A model generated the notes under the pieces. The model was not told the DNA's origin. It saw only the letters and a list, made by a program, of their open reading frames with translations, and searched no databases. A stretch of 64,000 nt of DNA from Hofstenia miamia (taxonomy: Eukaryota; Xenacoelomorpha; Acoela). Location of the stretch: contig SCFE01000113.1 of the NCBI GenBank assembly GCA_004352715.1, positions 141,481-205,480 of the forward strand. The letters are read 5' to 3'. This document shows positions 24,501-39,500 of the stretch, one piece after another. The position numbers were made by a program, and so were the translations under genes. How positions within the stretch are numbered: position 1 is the first letter of the stretch; each line of letters opens with the position of its first letter.

Positions 24501-27500
24501 TATTCAAAAAGAAATGATAGACACAAAAAATCAACTAATTATTTCAAAGTGATTTGAACACATTGTATTGTGCTACAAGTTTTCTTACAAATTCAAGTGT
24601 AATTTGAAAACATTTACAATATTTTACAAGCTCTCGGTGGGAACACAACATGTGTTAGAAAACAGTTCCGCTAGTGACTGACACCTTTAAGAAAAAGTAA
24701 TAACGAGTGTCCATTTTATTATACATACATTTGTTTATACTAGTGATTGCTTTTATTTGTAATGCTTTTGGTTGCCCGTCAAGGAATCAATGTATGTGCT
24801 TACATTAAATTAGACATCAGTCTGTCGCTTGATCAATTTTGTTCTTTTATTCCTCGCTTTATATCACGGGAGCGTAAATATTTACTATTATTTGTAAGCC
24901 TAATGTATAAACTTCTATAATTTACATGGCCGTAACCGAAAGATGCAAGGGGGTGGATTGCATCTTGAAAAATATAATTGCACCCAACACACAAATTAAA
25001 AAAGATCTGCCTGCTACTGCTTAGTGTTGCTTAGACGCATACTTTGAAAGGAGAGTTCCAGCTCGTACCCAGCATTATCAGCTAGGGGGTCGACACGCAT
25101 TTAGGAGGGGTTGATTAAAATTCCGACGTTCCTTAAAATTTAAATGAAAATTTAACCGAGATTGTGCACTATTTTAATTTTATGTTGTTGCTTTAAACAC
25201 AGCCTGGCAATTTGCACTGCAAAAAAGAGGAATGAAGCAATAAAATGTTTCTTGGCAAGTAGCGAATTGGATTCAATTTTGTCCAAATATTTAAAATATA
25301 GAATGTTACAAGATTCTTTCACTTTTGTGGACCTAGAACAACTACATTCGTTTCGAAACAAACAAATGATTCATCAAACAAATTAGAGAGCCTTGCAAAT
25401 AAAGAAATACAGATAGGCTATAAATTTTAAAATTCAACTTTGGTTAACAGGCAAAATTTATTAAAAACTAACGACATGAAATGAACAAATACATATTGGG
25501 AATTAATGTCAACTACATTAAGTCTTCTAAATAGCTTCCATTGATTGAAGAACAGCATTTACCTGCGAATGAGATTTTTCACTGCGTTAATGAACTAAAT
25601 TTCAAACAGTTTCTCTTAAATACAAGAGATATACCATTTTGTATAAAAAAACTATTTTTACCTACTCCAATGTTAAATTCTACGTATTTCTACCTCTTTC
25701 TCAAATTGATATTTATCACTACCTCGATGTACAACAATCTTTTGATGAATACTAAACATTTTAAGGAAGACTATTTCACATTCACAGAATACATCAATTT
25801 TTATTTGCAATGTTTCACTTTATGACATTTAGGCATTTATTCTTTGTCAACAGCTGCATATAAATGTCTCTAGAAATACTTGACTCTTCCATCAATTCGT
25901 TTACTGCAACAAAAAGATCAACTTGTGATAAATCTAATGACGATGAACGCCTGTCTATGATTTATTCTTCGCTTGCTGAAAATGAACGTGCTTGTTACAT
26001 CAACGTTGATGAAGTCTATCTTACTCCAAGGTGGAAGCATGATTGGATAATCCATTGACAGACCAGGTGAACTTGCGAACACTATGCTTGCAGTTGTTTT
26101 AAAGTTCTTGTTTAACTCATTGAACTTTGCTTATAAAATTAGAGCACTTGATGCCAACTTCTTACTTGGTTAGCTGAATTCAGTATGCAATTCTTAATGA
26201 AGCATGACATTGTTCAGTTTGGTATAATTACAGATAATTTATCAATCATTATTTTCTATGCTTCAACTAACAGGAAGTCCATGCCTAGGAAAGTAGTGAA
26301 ATTTATCCTTTTTTCCTCTTTCCAGATTATATACACGTAATAAGATCGATTCGTAATAATTGGCTTACTGAAACATGTAAACAATTGGATTTTTAAGATA
26401 TTATGAAAGATAATATTAAAGAAACAGCTAGTATTAGTGTTTTAAAAGCGGAGAGGAAGCATTTAGTAGCACTTTACTGTTCAGAACATTGAACAAAAAG
26501 CGTATTCGGAGTATTACAGTTGACACTGGAAAACCCTTAGCACGGCTGTTTTGGATTCGCAGAATTGGTAAAGTACTTTTTGGACAATGAATGTTCCTTT
26601 CAGCATAATTATATACTTTTTGGCAAGAAGCTTTTGCACATTTCAGGACGGCATCTGGTTTCAATTACTACAAATCTGTAAGAAATATACTGAATGGATA
26701 CGCACAAAATTGATTACACTGCACTTTATTTAATGTTCGCAGGCATTCCTGAAGATATGGATGACAGACATTCGTGTTATCTTTGCTCGGTTCCTTCAAC
26801 AGACGATGAGAATTGCTTACTTTCAGAAATAAACCTTGAATTGCGTGAATCTGAAATTTCTAATGAAGAGAAGAGTGCATTAATTTATATTGCAGGTTAT
26901 ATTGCGCATTTTCGGAGGGATATGTTAACTACAAACAGGTGTTGCATTGAAGAAAATCAATATTTTGAATAAAGGAGGATTATCATTCCCAACGGATGAA
27001 CACTATTCATTTATAACATTCTGCTACATTTTTTTCACGAAATGTGTTAAAAACGATCAAGCTATGTTTTGTCATCGCAGGCTTTCTGAGGCATTTTTCA
27101 AACTGCAAGATAGACATTCATTTGTTGATTTGCCTTATTCTGAACTTGTTTTCAGAAAAATTTTTAACATTTTTTTAAATAACTTTAGCAAACAAGGTTC
27201 AAAAATCATTTTCCCCGAAAATTTAGAGAAAAAAGGAAAATTTTAGTAAATGTTGATAAAAATTAGTTTTTATATTTTACATTGATTGTTATATTGATTA
27301 AGTCATTGTTTTTTATTAATAGTATTAGTATTAGCAGTAGTAGTAGTAGTACAAAAGATTGAAATCAAAACACACTTCCTCAATGAAAAAAAACCAAGCA
27401 AGGAATACTCACAAAACTTTAGGGTCCCTTAGCTAGTTAGAGCTGTAAATTTAATGAAATTTGAATTATTTAGTTTTGTAGTTTGTAGTTGATAATAAAT

Positions 27501-30500
27501 CGTTTTAAAAGCTAGTAGTAGATATAAATAGTTCACTAAATTTCAAGAATTTTCTTGAAACAAAAATTAGAAATGTTGCTATCTTTAACTCGAAACTAAA
27601 AATTGTAAAAAACTGTATTCCAACAAATTTTCTTATTAAATTCTGTAAGTCAAATATATATGGAATTCTAAGTTATGGTTCAATTCTTTGTGCTGGTGAG
27701 CATAAACTTGTTTGGAATCGTCTTACCAACATAACTAACTGGACCATTAATATAATTGCTGATATACCCAGATATTCTCATGTTACTCCTTACTATTTAA
27801 ATTACAAAATTTTGCGGCCATTTAGCTATGTGAAATACCTTGCTACGCTATATTTTTTAGGAATTATATTTGGAAAAAACTTATTTTTTCCAAAGGAATG
27901 TGTAAATCAGAGTTTGCGTTATAATAATAGACGCAAAATGTTTCTAAAAACTCAGCGTATTAACAATGCCTATGGAAAGTATACGTTTTTTAATGTAGCT
28001 GCCAATATATTTAATAATCTTCCGATTGACATTAGATCCTTAGACAATGCAAGTAGAAATGCTATACATATGTTTTTCTTAAATGAAAAAAGTACTTCTA
28101 AGGATTATTCATGTAACTTTAAAGTGCCTTAGCTGGTAACAAATTGAAAATCTGTACAACCAAAACCTTTTTGTTTTTATAGTTTATAGTGGATTAATAA
28201 ATCGATTTAAATGTAGTAGTAGTAGTAGCAGCAGTTTATTTCTGTTACATAATTCATTCAAATAATTAATGATACGTCAAAAAGCTTTTCTAAACAAAAT
28301 ATTAGCAAATATTTAAGTTTCAATAAGAGGAAAAACATATTTACTAAACATATTCGAATAAATAATAATTTTATGAAATTTTTTTGGTTCTTAATGGCGG
28401 CTTCAATATATAACAATTTATCCAGTATGATTAAAGATGCAAAAATCTTATCAAAAAATCTTAAAATGCAAATCTGTAATAACTTAAGAACTGAATATCC
28501 TCGCAAAAGTTATTCCTGTAATTTTAAAGTTCCATAAGTATAAAGGCATGCTTAGTTTTGTATGAGATTTATGTTACTGCTTTGTGTAGTTTATAGATGC
28601 TAATAAATTCATTTAAATAGTAAATAAATGTATCATAAATGCAAATCAATGCTACACTACAAATTTTGTATAAGTTTTTGTATACATAGATATGTACACA
28701 CTAATTACAAACTACTATTTTCAAAATACTTACAATGCAGCATTATTTACAAACTATTTACAAATTTACAGTAACTAAATTTTGTAAATATTGAAAAAAC
28801 GTATATTTTAATAATTCCACCTCCGCTAGAAGTCTCCCAGAAACGACTTCATGGCCTGTTTTAGCATGGCCTCGATTCGAACGGAGGCATTTGGTCAATA
28901 AGAAGATTCTCTAAATATCTATGGAACGAACATTCATAAGTTTTCTCGTTAGATAGAAATACAGATTATTAGATTCATCGGTTGTTCATTTCTTATTTAT
29001 TTGATAGGTGCCGCTTACACAAGACCAGCATTCGACACTAGTCTTTAATTCGGATTGGGACAAAAATTTCTGTATGAACACTCGCCTATTATCTCAACTG
29101 TTTCAATCTCTAGCAAGCCCAAACTCGCACAATCACCCTATTTGAACACCTTGGCTTTATTATATTATTAAAAAATATAGCGCTGTTTCTCTCTGTAAGA
29201 ACACCAAAAGCTCGTTCTAGCTAGAATAATCTTTTTGTGAGAACACACCCTTACATACACACATGTATACAATTTATGTGTATTGAAATTAGCTAAGGAA
29301 GCCAAGCCACTAACAGTCTTTTGATTGACGATATTAGTATTTCACTATACAGGGTGTTCCACAAAAATGTCCCCTACTTTATAATTGATTATAACCCCGC
29401 CTTACATTAACATATTTTAACATTTTTTTTTCAAAATGTATTAAATTTTGTTTTTTTCGAATAATTTAAGTTCCTGGAAATTGGTTGAATAACCAATTCA
29501 CATTGATCGATTTTCTGAAAGGATAGAAAACTATTTGTTGAAAGTATAATATAACAAACAAACAAAAATCAATATCTTAAATAACGTTTATTTACATAAT
29601 AATTCATTTCATAAAATTTCATAATTTCATCATTTGAAGACCTCTAAAAGACTAGAGAGCAAACAATTGTCATCGTATTGGAATATGAAGTAACGAAAAA
29701 CTATGAACAAGTTAGAAGAGCATTTAGTGACCATTTCCCGGCAAGAAACTCGCCGGAAAGAAGACAGTGTATCGCACTGCTAGAAAATTCAATGAACATG
29801 GAAATATCCTCAACCAAAACAAAGGAAACTCAAGACGAAAAATAACTCAAAGAACAGAAAATAATATCGCAATTAATTACTGAGAATCCTAAAATCTCTA
29901 CGAGGCGCAATGACACCAACCTCTCCAAGTCAACATTCCATTCGATTTTAACGGTAGATCTTGGTCTTCATCGGAACAAGATGCAAATCAAACATGAGTT
30001 ACAACCCAATGACTATTACAGGAGGAGAGCGTTTTTGCAATTGGTTTATTTTGAAAGATCAAAGGTTTACGGAAAGGTTGGTAGTTACGGACGAGGCAGC
30101 ATTTTCTATGAACGGAAGAGTGAATATTCAAAATGCTAGGTTTTGGAGTAATAATCAACCAGAAGGAAATGTGGTTGAAAAAAGCATACAAAGAGAAAAG
30201 CTGTCGGTTTGGGCTAGTTTATGCGGAAATGGAAATGTGATTGGAACCTACTTTTATGATGGAAATCTAACAGGAGAATTTTATTTAGAAATGTTGAATG
30301 AATTGAGCATTCCATCATTAGAACTTGCTTATCCCGGTAATCAATTTCAACGCCTTTGGTTTCAACAGGACGGTGCTCCTGCCCATCGTCGAATCATAGT
30401 TAAAGACAGATTGCAAGAAGTCTTTGGGAAGCGAATTATTTTTCTTAGAAATGAAGTGAATGGCCACCAAGAAGCCCTGACCTTACTCCATTTGATTTTT

Positions 30501-33500
30501 TTCTTGGGGATGTGTAAAGGAACAAATTTTCAAAACAACACCTCCATCATTAATGATTCTTCGACAACGTATTGAAGAAGTGTTTCAAGATCTGAAAGAA
30601 ACGGTGGAATGATTAAAAAATCTCTTCGTTCAATGGTTTACAGAAGTCATACTTGCCTTGAGAGAAATGGAGGGCATGTCTAAAGATAAATTATTTTATG
30701 TAAATAAGCGTTATTTAAGAAAATGATTTTTGTTTGTTCGTTATATTATACTTTGAACAAATAGTTTTCTACCCTTTCAGAAAATTGATCACTGTGAATT
30801 GGTTATTCAACCGATTTCCGGGAACTTAAATTATTCGAAAAGAAAACAAAATTTACTACATTTTGAAAAAAAATTATTAAAATATGTAAATTTAAGGCAT
30901 AGATATAATCAATTATAAAGTAGGGGACATTTTGTGGGACACCCTGTACTGTATGCATCAGTTTTGCAGAAATGATTTCAAACTGCATTAAATGCCCCCT
31001 TTGGAAAAATGATAGGCTGCATCTGCAAGATGGAATTACATTATTGATATTGATTGTCATTTATTTCCTGATAACATAGTTCTAACCTCACTTGGGCTAT
31101 AGTTTAACGATACCTGCTATTAATGCATATTCAATGTAAGAATTAAGAAATCAGAGAAATTGGTAAATAGAATTCTTTCTCTCTTATATAGCATTGACCT
31201 CATTTCTAAGTTTATTCTCAGTTCATTTTGTTACATAATATTTTCTTGCTGATGCCTTAAAGGTAATTGATGCTTCAAACTGTAACTTCAAACTTCATGT
31301 ATTTTGGTTTCTCTTTAATGCTAAAGAATTTGGAAAAAATTGCAATCTAATGTTCAAATTCTAAACGTCACCCTAAACGTTGATTGACTGCCGTAATTGC
31401 AGTTGGTTTCTGTCATAATACTAAAATTATTCTAATTTTTAAATATTTTTTGCTAGAAGGAATTATACACCGCCACTAACAGTTATTTGATATATCTGTC
31501 ATTTTATGAAAATGAAGTAATCTATATTAGCAGCTGCATTGCAAAGATGTTGAAGAAATCACCAGACAGGAAATATTGCAAAGATTTCGCTACTTTTGAT
31601 GGACATAATTTAGTTTATGAATATCAAATTGATTTCGAGTTACACTTACAAATCCCTCATAAGATATATTACTGTGTTCAATAAGTCTATAGAGTTGGGC
31701 TATAGAGAAAACCCGCGCACACCTATGTCAAATATTACATACAATTTATGTAGGTATATATGTTAGCCAATCAAATAATAACAATTAGCCAATCAGCATA
31801 TTTGATATAAATGTGACGTTTATTTTTTCAGTACTGTCATTATTTAGTGCAACGGATTATGGCAGCAGAAATTGATGTCAGCATCAATATGTTTAAATTC
31901 TACGTGTATACCGAGATGAAGCGTGGATTGAAACCGAAGACTATACACAACAACCTGCTTTCAGTCTGGGGTGACAAATCACCAGCATATTCGACTATTT
32001 GTTTCTGGTGTAATAACAAAAACTGCAGCTCATTTGATCAAGCACTTAGAAGCGGAAGACCAACATCATCTTCTACAGCCAACAATATTCAGGAAATTAA
32101 TGAACTCATTGATGATGATCCTCACCTTTCGATCCGAGATTTGAATCTTCTCACAGGCGTCAGCATTGGAACAATCCATCACATTCTACACGATGAACTT
32201 CATCTGCGTAGTGTTTATTCTGCATGGGTACCGCACCAACTATCGGATAATGTCAAACTGCAACGTGTGCAGTGCGCGCAATCGATCATCGAATTGTTTG
32301 GTCGTCTGGGTAACTCCAAGTACGACCTTTACGCTGTTTAAGATGAAACGATTATCCTCTTTGAACAACCACCTACAAAACGCGGCAGCCGTGTATGGTT
32401 AAAAGAAGGTGAGAAAAGACCACAAGTGGCATCATTGAGGGCGCAAACACAACGAAAGGTTATGTTAGCAATTGCGTTTACTGCTAATAAACGTTTCAGT
32501 GTCAATGCTTACCCTTCTGGCACATTTATGGATTCGGAAGCATATGTGAATTTCATAAGAAAGACAGGTGATAAATGGCGTGCGCTCCGATCGGCACCAG
32601 TAACACTTGACAAATTACACTGGCAACATGACAATGCCAGATGTCATGTATCACGCCACACGACAGAATTTTTCCAACGACGCAATATCAATTTGGTAAA
32701 ACAGAGTCCATACTCACCGGACTTCAATTTACTCGATCGGTGGGTGAATTCTAAAATCAAGAACTATCTGCGAGACGACCCATGTGACTCTGAAGAAGAA
32801 GTAGTACAAGCATCGTTGCGGTGTCTCAGTTAACAAGCTGGAAAGGCACTGCCATCAAGTTATTGAACAGGGAGGACTCTATATTACTGATTGATATAGT
32901 TTATTTCTAATTCTCATGATAAATATAGTTTTTGGAATTAAACTCTATAGACTTATTGAACACAGTAATATGTGACATTGTTCAATTTTTTCAACTTTTT
33001 ATTACAAATCAAGACGAATTAGCGCAAAGTTTAACAATGAATTGCTGTGCAATATATTGCCGTTCCTGAAATAATTAATTTCCACAGTGAATATGTTCAT
33101 TATCTGGTCATCAAGAATAATTACACGCTATTGCATAAACAGACAAAGTTAAAAGACTCCTTTAAATCATCTAAAGTGAATATATTCAAACATCTAAATC
33201 TTTAAAGAAAAAACTTGTTTTCAACAACCTTTGTATCAATTTTTGTATTTTTAGAAATGCTATGTGTTGATAACATTTTATATTGATTTTTGGCTATACA
33301 GGGTTTCTTAAACTTAGTCTAAGGATTGAAAATGTCTTTTGTTTTTAAGCTATGCAATGGATTTCAACACGATTTAATACACACCTAATATAGATTATGG
33401 CATTTTATTTGCATTTTGAAATCAGCGACCTTTAACTCCAGTTATGACCTTTGGAGTAAAAGTTGAACCCAAGAAATCGATTTCTATGTTACAGTTTTCC

Positions 33501-36500
33501 AATCTTTTAGCTGGCTACAACATACACATTTCTTTCTAGATATTGGTGTGTCTCCAACACGTCATTGCCATCATTCTTTTCTATCCAAAAGATTTTTCAT
33601 GGTTATCTAACTTTGATAAAATATAATTGTTGTTGAACAAAAATGTGCTTTTACTCAAAAGGTCATAACTGAAGTTAAAAGTCGCGGATTTCAAAAATTC
33701 AAAATGTTAAAAAATGCCACAATCTATAGTAGGTCATGTTGAAGTCTATTGCATCATTTAAAAAATTAAAAGTTTAAAATCCTTAGACTAAGTTGGAGAC
33801 AACCCGTATATTGCATTATTTACTTATTCAGCCTCATTTTTTACTTGCTGGATGATGTCAGACTCGGTAGAAAAGGCCTTCTGAATTAATATCAAGAACT
33901 CCTTCCATAGTTTATCTCGCACAACTATTCTGCAAAAGGCAAAATAAACTTTAATAAGCTTCTATCTGAGTACGTTTTTGTTGGAATTGGGGAGTCATAT
34001 CATTCGTTCGACAAGTAGAGTTCAGCAAGAAGACCCTATAGGGTTATTTTCCATTATCATCTATCCGAAATGTCAAGCCTTGTGTTAAAAACTTTCTATA
34101 CCTTAATAGTGGTACTTTTGTGGGATCTGTTTAACCTTTAGTTAATATATTCAGTTTCTACACTAAAGCAATAGCCGGAATCGGTTTGGATATCAACATG
34201 GCTCAGAAGAACCTAACAGCTGAGTTGAATACCGTAATCTTTAACAGCATCCTCAGCAATACTTCCAGCATTCGAAATAGAGTGAGGCTGTGCTCTTGCT
34301 CTGAAGGCTTTTGGTCTTAAATCGCTCGCTCAGAGTTTGAGCAGCTCTGTGCTATCGCCTCGGACTTCCACTTGACAGAAATGAGCAGCCCTGCCATTTA
34401 CTGCGAATATGAATGTGTTGCTAATGTGATGGTGATAAAATATATTATCATCATCATATATTATAATTCGCGTATAAAGCTGTGCTTGGTCTCATTTCTT
34501 AGAAGAAAAATTCACCATGTGTTTCGCTCTCGTCCTGAAAGTAGCTTACGCTGTCGTCCTGCAGATATTGAGGTTGCCATTACCAGTTCCTTGTAATTAA
34601 CAACCTTGTTAGAATTATTACTGGTGACGCTCTCGAAGTTGCAGATGATTATACAATAATGCCGCAGCTTGTCTTGATTCAGGATTCATTCACTTCAATT
34701 CTTTGTCTGCCGAATTTCTTGAAGTTTGATCTCTTCTCGCCATCAAGCCCCTCAGAAGAATAGGTTCATGGCTGCTGCTCAGCGTGTCAATAATAAGCAG
34801 AAATCAGGCAGTATCTCCAGCAACTTTCTGTGATCTTTTGGAGGGAGGGGGTAACACCATTCTTAACTTCACACTATTGCACAGCTTATACAAAAAATAT
34901 GCAGACTAATTCAAAAATAATGGAGAAAGAATTAAAGAAAAATTATTGTTTCTTCAGTGTTTTCATATCAGCATAACGGTTGGCTTGAAATCATTCCATT
35001 TCCAAACTCTAGAACAGAACTAGATAAACTCAAATGCATTCTGGGTAGGAAGTTGAAAATATCTCATCATTCATGAAGATGACTACATACTATATTAAAA
35101 ATTTACTTAATCCCATCTGAATTATATTTCATCAAAAACAACATATCGTGAGTAAATAAAAATGATTCTCAGAAAATTACAACAGTTATGTCTACAATTA
35201 ATGTATTTACTTTTGAAGAAATCTAGCCAAAGCTACAAACGGCGACCCGCAACCTTCGACATCGCAGCCAATGAATTTCGAGTAAAAATATCAGAATGAA
35301 ATCAAAAACAGAATAGTGTAGATCTTAACCTTATATTAGGTTGATAAAACAATGCAGACGTTTTCAAAATGATTAGGTTTTATAACGTTGATAATAGATA
35401 ATGATTTACAGGAGTGGATTTTGTTGTAAAAGAACTCAATTTTATAAAACACTACCTCCACCCGAACCGTAGTTCGCACAGTGAGATCCGACTCGACCAT
35501 ATTTGCGCAGTTTGCGGGTCATGTAATAACCTGCTCAGATAAACTACACCAGTTTCCAAATTTAGATAAACCTATTAATTATAGAATAAACGTACCTATA
35601 ACAACAGCGGCATGATTAACACGTGGAGTGCACATTGGTGATAGGAAAGCCCATGAATTTGAAAGTGGACAATAGCATTCGACAGAATCGAATATCATAG
35701 AGTCCGACTCGCCACCTAAATGACTAGTTTTAAAATATTCCTCAATGCTGCCTATACAGATCATTCAACAATTTGATTAATGAATTTAAATTTGTAGACG
35801 GTAACACTAAAACATCACAATTAAACAAATAAAATATATTTGAATGAAAAAAAAACAAGCAACAGGGAAAATCATTTCAGGATTTCTTACTAGTATATAT
35901 ATATATCTTCCAACCAGAGATGGGCATCGGGTACCAGGTTCTGTCGGGTAATCTGGATAAAATGTACAATTATTTTTAAGCTAATGACGATAACTTAAAT
36001 TATCTTTTAGTCTCGCAAACAAGTATACGCAATCTACATCATCAAGGCACAAAGGGAATACATAATACGTTAATAGTCCTTCATGTCATTGGCCCCACTA
36101 ATGACGTTTAAGACCCGATTCACACGAGACTGATTTTGGAGCAATATACATTCTTTAATAACTTCTAATTATATTTACTTCCTGTAAAGTTAAATACAGT
36201 CCATGTGAATTGACATTCCCTCAAATTCTGGTAAGTCTATCGAGATTTGATTTAATAGCATTATATCTTAATTTTACTGCTATTCTGTTTGAATTTATTT
36301 GTTTGAAATTCATGTACATTTCATATTGAGTAGTCACTGTTTCTTCGGGGAATGTCGGGTAAAGGAATCAATAGTCGGTTCGGTTGATTAAATTGTGTGT
36401 CGGGTCGGGTGCAGTTCTTTTATAGAATGTCCATCACTGCTTCCAACGCTAATCTATCAATATTTTACTATCAAAATTGGGGTGAAAAAATCCAAAAAGC

Positions 36501-39500
36501 AAGATTAGCAAATGAAAGTTAAGTTCCACTAAACAGAGAGCAACTTCTCTAAGATAATTTGTAAAAAATAGTTAAACAGAGTGATAAAAACCTATAGTCA
36601 AAAATTTGATCCAAAAACATGTTGGAAAATGAAGTATACATGTCAGAAACGAAAACTTTACAAATATTTATTACCTGGGGTAAGGCCCCGTACCGGACAT
36701 GAGAAGGTATCTGAACGTAGTATGATTATTTGGTCGTGTTGGGTGCAGGATCTTAATTCTCTTTTTTAAAATCATTAGGTCTAGTATATATAAATCTATA
36801 TGTACATGTATTTTGTGTGACACTAATCTTAATGTAGATTTATAGTGGAAATTACAAGATAGTACCAAACCACATAAAATAAATTCTCTTCATCTATTGT
36901 AAAGAGTTCCATTTCAGTGTCATCTTTTTTGACATTGCATTAATAAAAATATAGTATGAAACGCAAAAAGAGCAAGTTGTTAACTTAAAAGACATTCCAT
37001 ATCGTTTGCATTGAATAAGTGTAATTTTCTTATTTTAGAATGTCATGCATGCAGTGCAGTGTAGTATCAATTATGGTTATGAGGTTTGATGCTTGAATTG
37101 TCAATTAATAAATGAAACTTATAATTAATGTCTACTGGAAATGGATTTAACGGACTTAGTATACGGGCACGGACGGACTAACGGGTCTATTTATACATAC
37201 GGGCTATAGGTCTCGCGCGGGCCCTACCCTAGTTTAAAACAATAATCAATTTGTGTCTTTCTTCCCTGCTTAGAAATCCAATAGTAGTTAACTACTAAAT
37301 AATCAATTGATTGTATTACTATTAAAATGACTCATTTTAAGCACTGATTATCATATTCAGTTACAAACTTCAAACATTGTTTTACCCCATGTACACATTT
37401 CATATCATAACCTAGTAAAATTAAAAATGAATTGAATAATAGGAACTACAATAAAGTGGAAAGTATCACAATTAAAATAGTTACCAAGCGCATAAACTTT
37501 GTTTGATAAATTCACCAATGTATGTCCAAATCTAGGCATGTGCATCGAAGGAAGAACTGTCCACTCGTGGGTAGAAGTATCGAACTTCTCTACTAAATCA
37601 AGTGACTGAAAATCATCATCAGTTGTTCTGGCTAAACCGCCAAGCTGCGCTTTAGTAAGGCCACCAGTGATAAGCACAAATTTTCTGGCCTTTCTTCTTG
37701 GAAAACAGAAATCATCCTAAATAACATCGCACACATATTTTTTAGAAAATACGACAAAAATCAGTTAATGACAACAATCCCTCATTTTGATTTCGCTTAC
37801 AATTTAAATATTCTGAAAAACAGTAGTGAAAAGTAATTAATAGCATATAATTGAAACATTTTGAAACAAATTTAAATTTTTTAAAATACTGCGATCGAGT
37901 TCAAAAGTAATCAAAGTAATATTTGTTCCTATTGAAAGTATAAATTGAAATTGAGAAAGATATGCTACCTGCAGGGTTTCTTTTCATAATATATTTTAGG
38001 AACCCACAATTTTACAACTAACCTCCCATGAATGAATACTTGTTAGTGATCAGTTCACCTGCGACCTCATTACTATAAGTTAGCGAATATTTATCATTAT
38101 TGAAGAAACTATTCATGTATCAAGTAAGCTAGTTTTGTAATAAAATATCTGAATGTATCAACTTTTGATTTTGAATAATAGCCTCGCAAAGTTCAAGGTA
38201 ATGTTGAAAATATTGGCCCCTAATTGTTATAAATCAACTGTTATGTAACAGATTCTAAAAACTTCTTAATGTCAAATACGCGTTTGACAGTACACACATT
38301 ATAGAGATTTTTTACCAAAGAAATGCATAGATTTTTTTTTTTATTACATATAAAAAAAATATTTTTAGAGAGCGGGTAATAGAATTGTTTTTTCTCGGCA
38401 AGTTAGAAATCTTATAGGTCTTAATTGTCATTAAATTTAAGGTTATATTGAGATATTTTAAATCAATATTCTTGGATGCCCTGATCAGTATTGCCAATAA
38501 CAATATCAAATAATTAATATTTATAGACATGATTATTCAACTGCATATTGTTATAAATAGATGTTTATCACACATTAGATGATTAATTGATACAATTGCT
38601 GTACCCAGATCCGGAGCGTACATATTCAAAAAATGTACCGGATCCACCCGATCCGGAAACCAAACAGACGTAAATCAGCGACAGAAATTCAAATGTCTAC
38701 AGTAATTATACCCGAAGACCGATAATTCTCCGAACTTAAAACCCTAATGTTGCAATGCATATATTGTTTCTAAAGAGTTCGTTTTCTTAAACTATATACA
38801 CTAATCATTCTTGAGCTAAATAGGAAATATTGAATTGGTTAATTTAGATAATTCACAAAACATTTGATAGATTTTGCACTATTGCAATTAAATGCACCGA
38901 GTACAATGTCTCAACTCTTGAAATTTGGCATTTTTTTACCAATCTAGATGTGTATCTCATCTCATGTTAATAGTTATGATTCTACCAACACTCGTAAATT
39001 GAAAATTCGAGAAAACATTCACTGGTGATGGTTATTAAGAAAGCGATGGAATAGTTTGAAAACAATTGGGTAATGTAGTAAATGGTAAAGGGTTCGAACA
39101 TTACTTTGGAAAAATCGAAAATTATACGATGAAGTCGGTTAGTTGTTGGTTCTTAAAAATCTAAGAGAATCATTGAAATGCATTCCGATAAATAGCAGAT
39201 CATCAAACAGCAAACATAAAGATATAAAAACAATGAATATCAAAATGTAAAAAAATCTTACCAGCCACTAAATTTAAGCGAAAATATTAGAGTGTAAATT
39301 TTATTATTAATAGTGCGAAAAACTTTAAGAGATTTACAAAATAAACAAGTGAAGAAGAGCACTTAGACACATGGTATTTGCTTAAGCACAAAATAAATCA
39401 CATGTTGCGAAGAATTTTAAGCTATAAATATGTTAAAATTCAAACAGGCATTCGCATTCTATATTTATATAGAATAAAATAAACAAATAATCCATTTCGA

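Larger units (their letters stand above)
7146..35595 (-). other. Intron 5 of the Kelch-like gene (about 28.4 kb)
   Basis: Bounded by the donor at 35595 and the acceptor at 7146-7147. It hosts the nested genes and transposons listed separately. The stretches 20.6-21.5, 23.5-25.1 and 33.8-34.2 kb show no convincing feature. A weak plus-strand frame at 34187-34596 and the relatively GC-rich DNA around it (34.0-34.85 kb) were not recognised. Assembly joins at 7971, 9173, 9406 and 21591-21658 make the exact length uncertain. Confidence 0.85.
35752..37484 (-). other. Intron 4 of the Kelch-like gene
   Basis: 1733 bp holding the hAT MITE at 35915-36439 and a possible second TIR element at 36676-37230. 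Confidence 0.85.

Noticed and set aside
28870-28900. tRNA-like T arm around GATTCGAAC
   Set aside because: A B-box-like hairpin alone; no acceptor stem, D arm or A box could be drawn.
34187-34596. Plus-strand frame in a relatively GC-rich patch
   Set aside because: Stops interrupt it and no domain was recognised; possibly an old element, but not supportable as a gene.
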